This document shows, in pieces, positions 16,751 through 25,859 of a stretch of 64,000 nucleotides of DNA (the first letter of the stretch is position 1; the number at the start of each line of letters is the position of its first letter). Origin of the DNA: Candidatus Kuenenia stuttgartensis (GTDB taxonomy: Bacteria > Planctomycetota > Planctomycetia > Planctomycetales > Planctomycetaceae). Both the position numbers and the translations under genes were made by a program. The stretch is taken from NCBI GenBank assembly GCA_945906725.1, contig CAMDRI010000006.1, forward strand, positions 1 to 64,000. Reading direction: 5' to 3'. Below the pieces are notes generated by a model, which had not been told where the DNA came from, did no database searches, and was given only the letters and a program-made list of their open reading frames with translations.

Positions 16751-18274
16751 TCAATTCACCCAGCCGCTCTCGCACCAGGTTGCCTCATTCGGCGTCGCGA
16801 TCGAATTGAGTGGCCACAGCGGTCGAGTGATCTTGTCGAATCGCATCTCGCCCCAATGAGGCGACGCACAGCCTGGACAATCAGCCAGGAGCGATCCGGC
16901 GACGAACGGATCATAGTCGGCTCGGAACCCCGACGGCGACTTCGCGACGACAATTCCGCAGGTCCGCGGGTCGAGGCCGACTGACTCGTACAACCGAGGC
17001 GAACTGCCGGGGCCGCCCCGTTCGACGAGCAGGATTTGGACGTCCCCTGCTCTCACGATTGCTCCGCGGCCCATGTTCACCGGCAGGTTCTTGCTGATGT
17101 GGCCGGTCAGAATCCACTCGACGTTTTGCAGTTTTTCGACGACGCCTCGGACACGGACGGGAGACGAGTACTCTGGGGCAAGTCTGCCGCCGACGTCGGC
17201 GTCGAAGACCCCGCCGACTCCGACGCGAGACGCGTCGGCCACGGCGACGGGATCAACCATGAACGTGAGCGCGCCATGCGGAATCGTCGGGACCGCGAGC
17301 AGTTCACGGAGCAGGCACGTCGAATCGCCGGGAGCGCCGCTGTTCGTCGCATCGGCTCCGTCCCCGATCACGATCGGATACTTGCCAAGCGCGAGCGCTT
17401 GTCTTACGACTTCGGCTGGTGGGAAACGATCGACGGCTTCCAGTTCGTGGCGGATGTCCCAGCAGGCCGCGCAAAGCTGATCGACGGTTTGTTCCCAGCG
17501 CGATTCGCGGCGAGCGGTCGTCAGCATGACCGTCCAGCCCAACTGCGGAGCATCGAACCAGGGCATGACCATCGCAACGTTTGCGGCCAGCACTTCCTCT
17601 TCGGATTCAAGTTGTTTCAGCCGCTCGTAAATCGGAGCCGGTATGCCGGTGAACGTGTTGTGATTTTCCGCAGCCGTGAACATCGGCAGCTTGCGCCAGA
17701 TCGTCTGCGGGCGGACGCCATTTTTCAGAATCTTCCACAAACCCCGCACCGCGCGTTCACCCGTTTGCCACGAGTCGAGATGCGGCGCAGTGTGGTAGCC
17801 GCATAGCAGGTCCGCGTTCGTGAGCATCCGCCGCGTCAGATTCGCGTGCAGATCAAACGTCGCGACGATCGGCACGTCGGGACCGACCTTCGCCCGGACT
17901 CGTTCGAGCAACGCGCCGCTCAGGTCCGGCTCGTCCTCGGCCGCCATCGCTCCGTGCAGAACGAGGCACACGGCATCAAGCGGCCCTGCGATGCGAAGCT
18001 GCTCGTCGAACGTCTCGAAGATGCGCTTCGCCGTCGGGGATTCGACCGCGCCCCACGGCCAGCAAGTGAATCGAGCCAAACCGATCAACTCGCTCGGCGG
18101 CTCCGGCCACTGACGAAGACCCGCCAAGACGCCACCGATCTCGCCAGTCTGCCCGTACTTCTCAAAGATGTCTGGTCCGACCGCGACACCCCAATTCTCG
18201 AAGTCCGACCAGCGGGTCAGGTTTCGGTTAAATGTGTTCGACTCTTGCCACATCTGGCCGATGGCGATTCGCAT
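16751..18274 (-). CDS. M81 family metallopeptidase (MlrC/microcystinase C-like)
   Basis: MRIAIGQMWQESNTFNRNLT, LVLHGAMAAEDEPDLSGALLERVRA, FDLHANLTRRM, GYHTAPHLD typical of MlrC; start placed at internal ATG. Confidence 0.92.
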   Translation of the reverse strand: MRIAIGQMWQESNTFNRNLTRWSDFENWGVAVGPDIFEKYGQTGEIGGVLAGLRQWPEPPSELIGLARFTCWPWGAVESPTAKRIFETFDEQLRIAGPLDAVCLVLHGAMAAEDEPDLSGALLERVRAKVGPDVPIVATFDLHANLTRRMLTNADLLCGYHTAPHLDSWQTGERAVRGLWKILKNGVRPQTIWRKLPMFTAAENHNTFTGIPAPIYERLKQLESEEEVLAANVAMVMPWFDAPQLGWTVMLTTARRESRWEQTVDQLCAACWDIRHELEAVDRFPPAEVVRQALALGKYPIVIGDGADATNSGAPGDSTCLLRELLAVPTIPHGALTFMVDPVAVADASRVGVGGVFDADVGGRLAPEYSSPVRVRGVVEKLQNVEWILTGHISKNLPVNMGRGAIVRAGDVQILLVERGGPGSSPRLYESVGLDPRTCGIVVAKSPSGFRADYDPFVAGSLLADCPGCASPHWGEMRFDKITRPLWPLNSIATPNEATWCESGWVN

Positions 18275-18288
18275 GATTGTTCCGATCG

Positions 18289-18371
18289 TGGCGCACGCAG
18301 CTCGCGTGCGTCGATTTCCAATTTGTCGAGAACTGCAACCACAAACAATTGCACGCAAGCCGCGTGCGCTA
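18289..18371. repeat. Inverted repeat GTAGCGCACGCGGCTTGCGTGC family
   Basis: tggcgcacgcagctcgcgtgcg ... gcacgcaagccgcgtgcgcta; right end contains the hemH stop codon. Confidence 0.75.
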
Positions 18372-19403
18372 CAACCGACGTATCGGATACGGACAGCAAT
18401 CCGCCGGGCAGACGTCGTGGTTCGGGGCGAATGATCCGACGGCTTGTCGCTCGCAAGGCTGAGCTGATTCGATTGCGAGTCGCTCGGCGATCAACTCGAC
18501 GATCATCTCCACAAATTTCGGATGCGTGCCGACGGTCCCAGCTCGGACCATCGTCAGGCCGAGTTCCTGCGACATCTTGGCCGCTGCGTCGTCGAGGTCG
18601 TACAGCACTTCGATGTGGTCCGACAGGAAGCCGATCGGTGCGAGGACGACTTGTGAAACCGACTGCTCCTTCAAGGATCGCAGATGGTCGAGAATGTCCG
18701 GTTCGAGCCACGGATCGGTCGGCCGGCCGCTGCGACTTTGGTAGACCACGCGCCAACGATCCGTCGGGATCTCCAGCCTCTCGGCGACCAGCCGAGCGGT
18801 CTCGGTCAGTTGTGCGGCATACTGGCAGTTGTCGGCCATCAGCATCGGGAGACTGTGAGCCGTGAAGGCGATGTGCACCGCATCGCGACCCTCGGTCGGC
18901 AGCCGAGCGATCGCGTTGGCGACTCGATCGGTGGTCGCCTCAATGAAGTCCGGGTGATTGAAGAAAACTCGAACCTTGTCGATCACCGGAGCCGATGGTC
19001 CCACCGCTTGTCGAGCAGCCTCGATGTCCTCGCGATACTGCCGGCAACTGGAATACGAGCTGAACCCCGCCAGCACGAAAGCAAGCACTCGTTGGATTTT
19101 GACGTCGACCATCGCCTCGACCGTCTCGGTCAGCAGTGGGCGCCAGTTGCGATTCCCCCAGAAGATCGGCAGGTCGATGCCGCGACGAATCAGCTCCGGC
19201 CGCAGAACCTGAATCAGGTCGCGCACCTGCTGGTTGATCGGGCTGACGCCGCCGAAACTCTGGTAGTGCTCGGCGACTTCCAGCAGCCGCTCGCGCGGCA
19301 CCGGTTTGCCGCGAGTCACGTTTTCGAGAAACGGCATGACCTCGTCCGGCCCTTCGGGGCCGCCGAAGCCAACAATCAACAAAGCATCGTAAGGAGCAGG
19401 CAT
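18369..19403 (-). CDS. hemH: Ferrochelatase
   Basis: MPAPYDALLIVGFGGPEGPDEVMPFLENVTRG, SPINQQ, YQSRSGRPTDPWLEPD, VVLAPIGFLSDHIEVLYDLD. Confidence 0.95.
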   Translation of the reverse strand: MPAPYDALLIVGFGGPEGPDEVMPFLENVTRGKPVPRERLLEVAEHYQSFGGVSPINQQVRDLIQVLRPELIRRGIDLPIFWGNRNWRPLLTETVEAMVDVKIQRVLAFVLAGFSSYSSCRQYREDIEAARQAVGPSAPVIDKVRVFFNHPDFIEATTDRVANAIARLPTEGRDAVHIAFTAHSLPMLMADNCQYAAQLTETARLVAERLEIPTDRWRVVYQSRSGRPTDPWLEPDILDHLRSLKEQSVSQVVLAPIGFLSDHIEVLYDLDDAAAKMSQELGLTMVRAGTVGTHPKFVEMIVELIAERLAIESAQPCERQAVGSFAPNHDVCPADCCPYPIRRL

Positions 19404-19530
19404 CAGTCGTCTCGTCTCAAAAGGTGCAAGGAGAATGTAGCCCTCTCGCTCCGCGAGAGGAAAGCCGTGCGTCGTTCTGGCTCGGGTTGCGGATGAGACC
19501 TCGATCAAAAACAGCAGCCCAACGCGTGTT

Positions 19531-19562
19531 CGGCTTCGCTGTCGCAGAGCGACAGGGCTACT
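19531..19562. repeat. Palindromic GTAGCCCTGTCGCTCTGCGACAG repeat
   Basis: cggcttcgctgtcgcagagcgacagggctac. Confidence 0.6.
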
Positions 19563-19709
19563 TTGCCTAGCCTGCTTGAACGCCGGGAAAACGGTCTTTT
19601 GCGGATTCGGCCTCGCCGCTACATTCCGCCCCGCTTTGAGGAGCCAAGACGCGGAAACTGCCGGACGATCCGGTTCAATCCGATCTTTGTCGGCGGAAAG
19701 GAGTCTGCC

Positions 19710-21254
19710 ATGCCGTATGAAACCATGCGCTTTATCCATGCGGCGCGTGTGTCGATCGATCAGCCGTTGAGCGACACCGGGGTGATCGTCTCGGACCTGC
19801 GAGGGCTGGCGCGCGATGCGACCACGCAAGCTTTTCGAAATCTCGTCGCCGCGTGCCTGGAGCACGACGTCGACTTTTTGCTGCTCACCGGCGACACGAT
19901 CGAGCAAGCCGATTACAGCATCAAAGCTCGCGTCGAATTGCGGCACGGATTTGAGGAACTCGAAGATGCCGGGGTCCAAGTCTTCTTGGTTCCCGGCGCG
20001 AGCGATCCGGTTTCCGTTTGGGAACAATTCCCCGAACTGCCGAGCAACGTCACCGTCTTCAAGCCGGACTCCGATGACCCGGTGGCCGTGCTACGAGACG
20101 GCTCGGTGATCGCCTCGATCCGTGCGCTGAGTTGGCGGCAATCGTGGTTCGCCTGGGACGACGAAGAGCCACACTCCGATCGCACGCAGCGCCGCAAGAA
20201 AGAAGCGGACGATGCGGAGAACTCGCTCGACAAGGCTGATCCGCAAACGAACTCGCTGATCGACGGTTCCGAACTCGACGACCAATCGCTGGACGATCTC
20301 GAAGCGACCGACGTTGCAACTCCCGCGCGCCACGAAGCTCGTCGAGAGATTCGCCGAGTGCAATCCCCCGCCGATCTGCGGCCGAATCATTTTGCCATCG
20401 CAATCGTGCGCGACGGAGTCGATCAACCCGGCAACGATCCGCAGGCCGATTACCTTGCTGTCGTCGGCGGCTGTGAGCGAACGACCTCCAAAGGCGCGGA
20501 TTGGCTGATGCACTTCCCCGGCAGCACTCAAGGCCGCATGCCCAACGAATCGGGATTGCATGGCTGCTCGCTGGTGGATCTCGACAGCGACGGCGTCATC
20601 CGCTGCCGCTTCCTTCCGACCGCGACAGTGCGCTGGGAGAACTTCGCTCTCGACATCGACCCCGACACGACCTTCCAGCAGTTAGTGCAACTCGCTCAAG
20701 GCACCTGCCGAGGCCTGTGCGGAATCGAATCGAAGCCCGAACAAGGAAGCCTCGTCGCCGAGTACGGCGATGCGGCCGACGAGAATTCCGAGTCCAATGC
20801 GACCGCCAAAGACCAGGCGGCGGTCTCGGAAGCTCTGCACGCCCAAGCCTGTTTCCTGCGTTGGACGATTCGCGGACATGGACCGCTGTTCGAGGCACTC
20901 TTCAAGGAAGAGATGCAAACCGAGTTGATCGAGTGGCTCGACGATGACGTGCATTGGCCGCTGGAGGTGCCTCGTCTGCACCGCATCCGCTTGCTCGCCG
21001 CCGAACCCGCCGTGACGCGCACCGAATCGGACGCCGACGACGAACAACTTGATGTCCCAACCGAATTCTTCTGGCGGATCGATCAAGCTCAACCGCTCGG
21101 CAAGTCGGCTTGGGATGATCTCGGCGGAGACTCGTCTGTCGAACGAGAACGATTCGCACGCATTCAAGCAGCGAACTCCGAAGGAGACGCGGCCGTCGTC
21201 TTCAGCCTCGCACGCCGCCGTGGATGGAAATGGTTTCGAGGGGCAAGCACGTAA
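19710..21254 (+). CDS. SbcD/YhaO-like metallophosphoesterase-fold protein, metal-site motifs apparently degenerate
   Basis: MRFIHAARVSIDQPL...FLLLTGDTIEQADYS...VFLVPGASDP...FPGSTQGRMPNESGLHGCSLVDLD aligns by eye with YhaO/SbcD architecture; sits directly upstream of an SbcC/YhaN-like ATPase. Confidence 0.85.
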   Translation: MPYETMRFIHAARVSIDQPLSDTGVIVSDLRGLARDATTQAFRNLVAACLEHDVDFLLLTGDTIEQADYSIKARVELRHGFEELEDAGVQVFLVPGASDPVSVWEQFPELPSNVTVFKPDSDDPVAVLRDGSVIASIRALSWRQSWFAWDDEEPHSDRTQRRKKEADDAENSLDKADPQTNSLIDGSELDDQSLDDLEATDVATPARHEARREIRRVQSPADLRPNHFAIAIVRDGVDQPGNDPQADYLAVVGGCERTTSKGADWLMHFPGSTQGRMPNESGLHGCSLVDLDSDGVIRCRFLPTATVRWENFALDIDPDTTFQQLVQLAQGTCRGLCGIESKPEQGSLVAEYGDAADENSESNATAKDQAAVSEALHAQACFLRWTIRGHGPLFEALFKEEMQTELIEWLDDDVHWPLEVPRLHRIRLLAAEPAVTRTESDADDEQLDVPTEFFWRIDQAQPLGKSAWDDLGGDSSVERERFARIQAANSEGDAAVVFSLARRRGWKWFRGAST

Positions 21255-21256
21255 TC

Positions 21257-21334
21257 GTAGGGTGGATCGAGTCATCGAGACCCACCACGAATGACGACGG
21301 TTTTGGTGGGTCTCGATGACTCGACCCACCCTAC
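21257..21334. repeat. 31-bp inverted repeat hairpin (GTAGGGTGGrTCGAGTCATCGAGACCCACCA), 16-nt loop
   Basis: Arms 21257-21287 and 21304-21334, one mismatch. Confidence 0.95.
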
Positions 21335-21376
21335 GAATGTCTGACAAAACGCGAGTCGCACAAGGATGAGCACTCG

Positions 21377-24300
21377 ATGAAGATCACTGAAATCGAGATC
21401 GAACAATTTGGTCCGTGGATCGATCTGTCCCTGCCAATCGCCGGCGAAGGGCTGACGGTGGTGTCGGGCGTGAACGAGTCGGGCAAGTCGGCGCTGCGTC
21501 GGTTCATTCGCGGCGTGCTGTTCGGCTTTCAAGCCGAGGACACTCGGAGACACCCCAACGTCGGCTCGTTGCAGATTCGGCATCGCGGCCGGCTGTTCGA
21601 GATTCGCCGAACCGCTCACGACGGCGGCAGCGGATTGGTAACGTCGCGCTGGCTTACGCCTGCGAACGCTTCGAGAGCTCACGGCAGCAGTCTGATCGAG
21701 CACTGTGATTTCGAGATTGAAGACGACGTCGAAGAAGAGACTCGCTTCGAACCCGAATCGACGACTCTGCCGCTGACCGACACGTTGTCCGATGTCGTGG
21801 GTAACCTGTCCGAAAAACTGTTCGATCAAATCTTCTCGCTGGGGTTGAACCAACTTCACGAACTGTCGAACCTCGCGGACGCGGATGTCGCGAAGGCGAT
21901 TCACGGCGAAACGCTCGGTCCGTTCGGGCAAACGCTGCTCGCCGCGCGCGATGAGATGTCGCACAATTCGGAGCGGCTGTGGGACGAGGCTCGACAAAAC
22001 GGGCTGCCGTCGCTGCTCGCCCGCTACGAGCAACTGACCGAACAGGTCGAAGATCAAGAGCAACGGCTGAAACGTTACGGCGACATGATCCGACTGCGGC
22101 GACATCACGAGCGGCGGCTGGCCGCATTGCGATCCCGACGCTCGCAGGTTCAAGAATCGCTGCGCGGCTACACGCACATTGAACGGGTCTGGACTCCATG
22201 GCAGCGGCTGCGCAACTTACAAGCCGAACTGCTGCGGCTGCCGCGCATCGACGACTTTCCGGAAGGTGGCATCGCTCGGTTCGATCACATCGAACAAGAA
22301 TTGCAGACCGCCCTGAAGTGCCGCGAGGCATTGATCGGCGAGGCAAAGCAATTCCATCGGGACGCCAAGAAGATCACCGTCGCTCGCGAACTGCGACGCT
22401 GCTCCGCCTCAATGCGAGCGCTGCTCGATCAGCGTGAGCACATCGGCCGAGTCGAAGAACGTGCGCGAGCCTCGCACGCAGCTGTCAAACAGCAAAAGGA
22501 AAAGCTCGACGCAGCGGTCACGTCACTGGGTGAAGGCTGGACAACGGTGAAGCTCGAAGCCTTGGACACCTCCGTCGCGGCACATTATCGGCTGGTCGAA
22601 AAAGCTCGGCAGTTCCGCCGAGCGGCTTCGAAACGGAATAAGTGGAAGCAGCGACTGACTCGGCTGTCGCAGCTTTGCCAGCAACAGTCGGCCGATCTTG
22701 AAGCGGCGGCCAAGAAGTTGCGCGGCATCAGTCTGGAAGACGCACTGCGCCAAGCAAGACAGCAACGAGCCGGTTCGATGCTCTCGATTCCGATCGCGCG
22801 AGCGGTCTCGACGATCAGCACGAGCGACCCAGAAATCGAACACCTGCATTCACGGATCGTCGAACTTGAACAGCGCCGCGTCAGCATCTCGCGGCAAATC
22901 GAGCGGCTCGAACCGCGATTGATTCTGCCGAAGTGGGTGCTGGGTGTGCTCGGCTTCTTCGCTGTCGGCGGCATCGTGTTGGCACTGCTCGGCTTGGCAA
23001 CCGGCTTCGCGTCGAACGCGCTGGCCGGAGCGGCGTATGCAATTCTCGGCACCGTCTGCGGCGGACTCGCCTTGGCGCTGAAGTTGCACTTCGAGCAACA
23101 AGTCCGCGACAGCCTCGCCGCGATGAACGACGAACTCCGCGACAACGAAGCTCGCCTCCGTGAAGCCCGCGAATCGTGGCAGACGCTGACCGGCATCGAG
23201 TCGAATAGTAGCCGGCACATTCCGTGTGCCGACGATTCCGCACACGGAGTGTGTGGTCTGCAAACTGGGTCTGGCGAGCAACCCGCCGGCTTGAACGCTG
23301 GCGGGCTGTTTTCCAAATCCACGAGTCGCGAAGAGGAATTCACCGTCGAGGAACTCGAACGGCTCATCGAGTCGAAACGGGAGCTTGCTCGCAACCAGCA
23401 AAAGCGAACTCCGTGGCGAACGCGCTTCGATGCGGCGTCTCAAGAACTGACAACGGCGAGGCAATCGTGGTGCGACACACTCAAGCAACTCGGCCTAACG
23501 GAAAGCGTCCGTGTCGCCGAGACATTTGATCTGTGGCAACGACTGGCCGCGACAAATGAACTGCTCAAGGCATTTCAATCGGCCGAGATGGAATTCAAGC
23601 GGCACCTGGAAGGAGTACAGACGACTCGCAGCCGGATTGTCGAACTGCTGCATCGCCTGAACCGCCGTGACCTCGAACAACGCACCACCGCCGAGGTCTT
23701 TCAGATTTGGGAGCAAGACCTTGCGAAACTCACCGCGACACTGCAAGAGCGACTGCGACTCCGCCGAGAAGAGCGTCGCCGCCGCGCGGAAGCCGCCGAG
23801 TACTCCGAAAAGATCGACGATCTGCGATTGCAGCGTTCGGCGTTGTTGCGGCAAGGCTGCGCGACCGACCGCGATGACTACGCCCGCCGAACCATCATCG
23901 TCGAACGACACAGACAACTGCATGACCAGATCGACGAGACAAAGGACGAACTCGCTGCTGCAGGTCGAGCGAATCCCGAATTGGCCATCGTCGAAGACGA
24001 CCTCGTGCGGTTCGACTCCAGCCAGCACGCGACACAGTTGACGAACCTGCGGCGCGAGTCCGCAGACAATGACGAGGAGATCGAACGGCTCCACGAAGAA
24101 CTCGGCCGTGCTCGCCTCGAAATCGAACAAATGGAATCCGATGACGAACCGTCCGACGTGCGGCTCGATCGCGAGATCGTTCGTTCGCAAATCAAAACTC
24201 TCGCCGAAGAATGGCTGGCCGATGAATGGACGGCGCAGGCCATTGATGGCATCTGTGCCCGCTACGAACGAGTCTGTCAGCCCGGAATTCTCGCCGCCGC

Positions 24301-24706
24301 ATCGCGCTACTTGGCGCGGTTGACCTCTGGCAAGTACCGCACGCTGTGGACCCCGCTGCGTCATCGCTCATTGCGAGTCGATGATGCAACTGGGACAACC
24401 TGTCGGTTGGAACAACTCAGCGGCAGCACTCGCGAACTGCTGCTGTTGGCGATTCGGTTGGCTCTCGTCGAGGACTTCAACCGTGGCGGCGTCAATCTGC
24501 CGCTGTTGCTGGACGACGTCCTGCTGACGCTCGACCCGTCACGAGCCGCTGTCGCCGTAAATGAACTGGTCGCCTTCGCGCAGCGCGGACATCAAGTGCT
24601 GTTCTTCACCTGCCACCCGCACCTGACGAGCTTGTTCACGAATGCGGGATGCCCGAATCTACGGCTCAGCCAGTACGCGGCGGCTACTGAGCGACTGGCA
24701 GGGTAG
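21377..24706 (+). CDS. SbcC/YhaN-like SMC-type AAA ATPase with hydrophobic hairpin
   Basis: Walker A GVNESGKSALRRF; coiled coil; signature LEQLSGSTRELLLLAIRLAL; Walker B LPLLLDDVLLTLDPSRA; hydrophobic segments near residues 515-575. Confidence 0.92.
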   Translation: MKITEIEIEQFGPWIDLSLPIAGEGLTVVSGVNESGKSALRRFIRGVLFGFQAEDTRRHPNVGSLQIRHRGRLFEIRRTAHDGGSGLVTSRWLTPANASRAHGSSLIEHCDFEIEDDVEEETRFEPESTTLPLTDTLSDVVGNLSEKLFDQIFSLGLNQLHELSNLADADVAKAIHGETLGPFGQTLLAARDEMSHNSERLWDEARQNGLPSLLARYEQLTEQVEDQEQRLKRYGDMIRLRRHHERRLAALRSRRSQVQESLRGYTHIERVWTPWQRLRNLQAELLRLPRIDDFPEGGIARFDHIEQELQTALKCREALIGEAKQFHRDAKKITVARELRRCSASMRALLDQREHIGRVEERARASHAAVKQQKEKLDAAVTSLGEGWTTVKLEALDTSVAAHYRLVEKARQFRRAASKRNKWKQRLTRLSQLCQQQSADLEAAAKKLRGISLEDALRQARQQRAGSMLSIPIARAVSTISTSDPEIEHLHSRIVELEQRRVSISRQIERLEPRLILPKWVLGVLGFFAVGGIVLALLGLATGFASNALAGAAYAILGTVCGGLALALKLHFEQQVRDSLAAMNDELRDNEARLREARESWQTLTGIESNSSRHIPCADDSAHGVCGLQTGSGEQPAGLNAGGLFSKSTSREEEFTVEELERLIESKRELARNQQKRTPWRTRFDAASQELTTARQSWCDTLKQLGLTESVRVAETFDLWQRLAATNELLKAFQSAEMEFKRHLEGVQTTRSRIVELLHRLNRRDLEQRTTAEVFQIWEQDLAKLTATLQERLRLRREERRRRAEAAEYSEKIDDLRLQRSALLRQGCATDRDDYARRTIIVERHRQLHDQIDETKDELAAAGRANPELAIVEDDLVRFDSSQHATQLTNLRRESADNDEEIERLHEELGRARLEIEQMESDDEPSDVRLDREIVRSQIKTLAEEWLADEWTAQAIDGICARYERVCQPGILAAASRYLARLTSGKYRTLWTPLRHRSLRVDDATGTTCRLEQLSGSTRELLLLAIRLALVEDFNRGGVNLPLLLDDVLLTLDPSRAAVAVNELVAFAQRGHQVLFFTCHPHLTSLFTNAGCPNLRLSQYAAATERLAG
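23205..23310. repeat. Two adjacent repeat-like palindromic segments inside the SbcC-like CDS
   Basis: gtagccggcacattccgtgtgccgacgattccgcacacggagtgtgtgg and acccgccggcttgaacgctggcgggctg, translated as SSRHIPCADDSAHGVCGLQTGSGEQPAGLNAGGLF. Confidence 0.7.
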
Positions 24707-24784
24707 GTCAGGCTTTCCAGCCTTATCCGAACATGAACACGACCTCGATCACCAATCGGGTCAGCCTGGATAGGCTAACCTACT
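24704..24784. repeat. Imperfect inverted repeat GTAGGTCAGGCTTTCCAGCC / GTCAGCCTGGATAGGCTAACCTAC
   Basis: Both arms read from sequence between the SbcC-like stop and the next gene. Confidence 0.65.
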
Positions 24785-24797
24785 ATGGAGACCAACG

Positions 24798-25733
24798 ATG
24801 CTTTCCACTCGTCGCATATTTCTGCAGACCGGCGTCGCCGCAGTTGCCGCCGGCACGTTGCTCGACACGCTCTCGGCGGTAGACCGTCTGCCGATCGTGG
24901 ATTGCCACACGCACTTCTACGATCCGACTCGGCCGGAAGGTGTCCCTTGGCCGGGCAAGGGCGATGCGGTCCTGTATCGAACGATTCTGCCGAAATTTTT
25001 TTTGGAACAGGCGGCTCCGGTCGGCGTCACGAAGACGATTGTGGTTGAGGCCAGTCCACGCGTGGAAGACAACGCTTGGCTGCTCGATCTGGCCGCGAAG
25101 AATCCGTCGATCATCGGCGTGGTCGGCAACCTGACTCCGGGCAAGCCGGAGTTTGCCGGGCACCTGAAACGCTTCACGGCGAACAAGCTCTATCGAGGTA
25201 TTCGCGTCGGTCACGGTGCTGTGAAAGCGGGGCTCGATCAGCCGGAATTTCTGGCGGACATCAAACGATTGGCGGAACTCGGACTGGAACTGGATATCAA
25301 TGGCGGACCCGACATGCCGGCCGACGTCGCGCGGTTGGCGGAGAAACTGCCCGATCTGCGAATCGTCATCAATCACCTCGGTAACGTGGACGTGGACGGT
25401 GCTGAGCCACCGAAATCGTGGCAAGACGGAATGCTTGCCGCCGCGAAACATCCGCGCGTCTTCTGCAAGGTGTCGGCACTCGTCGAGCATGCCAAGCCGA
25501 AGTCAGGTGAGAAAAAAGTTCCCGAAGAGGTCGAGTTCTATCGGCCGATCCTGGACTCGATTTGGAATATTTTTGGCGACGACCGCTTGATCTACGGCAG
25601 CAACTGGCCGGTCAGCGACCACGCCGCTTCGTACAAGACGCTCTTCTCGATCGTGAACCAGTACGTGACCGCTCGCGGTCCAGCGACTGCCGAAAAGTTC
25701 TTTTGGAAGAATTCTCACGCAGCGTATCTGTGA
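24798..25733 (+). CDS. Amidohydrolase-2 family (TIM-barrel metal-dependent hydrolase)
   Basis: DRLPIVDCHTHFYDPTRPEGVPWP, LDINGGPDMPADVARLAEKLPDLRIVINHLG, RLIYGSNWPVSD. Confidence 0.9.
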   Translation: MLSTRRIFLQTGVAAVAAGTLLDTLSAVDRLPIVDCHTHFYDPTRPEGVPWPGKGDAVLYRTILPKFFLEQAAPVGVTKTIVVEASPRVEDNAWLLDLAAKNPSIIGVVGNLTPGKPEFAGHLKRFTANKLYRGIRVGHGAVKAGLDQPEFLADIKRLAELGLELDINGGPDMPADVARLAEKLPDLRIVINHLGNVDVDGAEPPKSWQDGMLAAAKHPRVFCKVSALVEHAKPKSGEKKVPEEVEFYRPILDSIWNIFGDDRLIYGSNWPVSDHAASYKTLFSIVNQYVTARGPATAEKFFWKNSHAAYL

Positions 25734-25738
25734 GAGCC

Positions 25739-25795
25739 GTAGCGGACGAGCCTCGTCCGCCGTGGCGGAATCGACGCGAGACGCGTCGACCACGA
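25739..25795. repeat. Tandem short palindromes gcggacgagcctcgtccgc and tcgacgcgagacgcgtcga
   Basis: Seen directly; GACGCGAGACGCGTC core shared with 40180-40248 and 59067-59121. Confidence 0.7.
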
Positions 25796-25859
25796 AAAAA
25801 GGCGAGTCCGTGTCGGGTGACTCGGACTCGCCTGTTCGATTCAAAACTCGTTCCGCAAA

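Noticed and set aside
19710-24706. Calling the SbcD/SbcC-like pair an anti-phage defence system
   Set aside because: No other defence genes nearby and YhaO/YhaN-like pairs are common chromosomal genes; only the degenerate site is notable.
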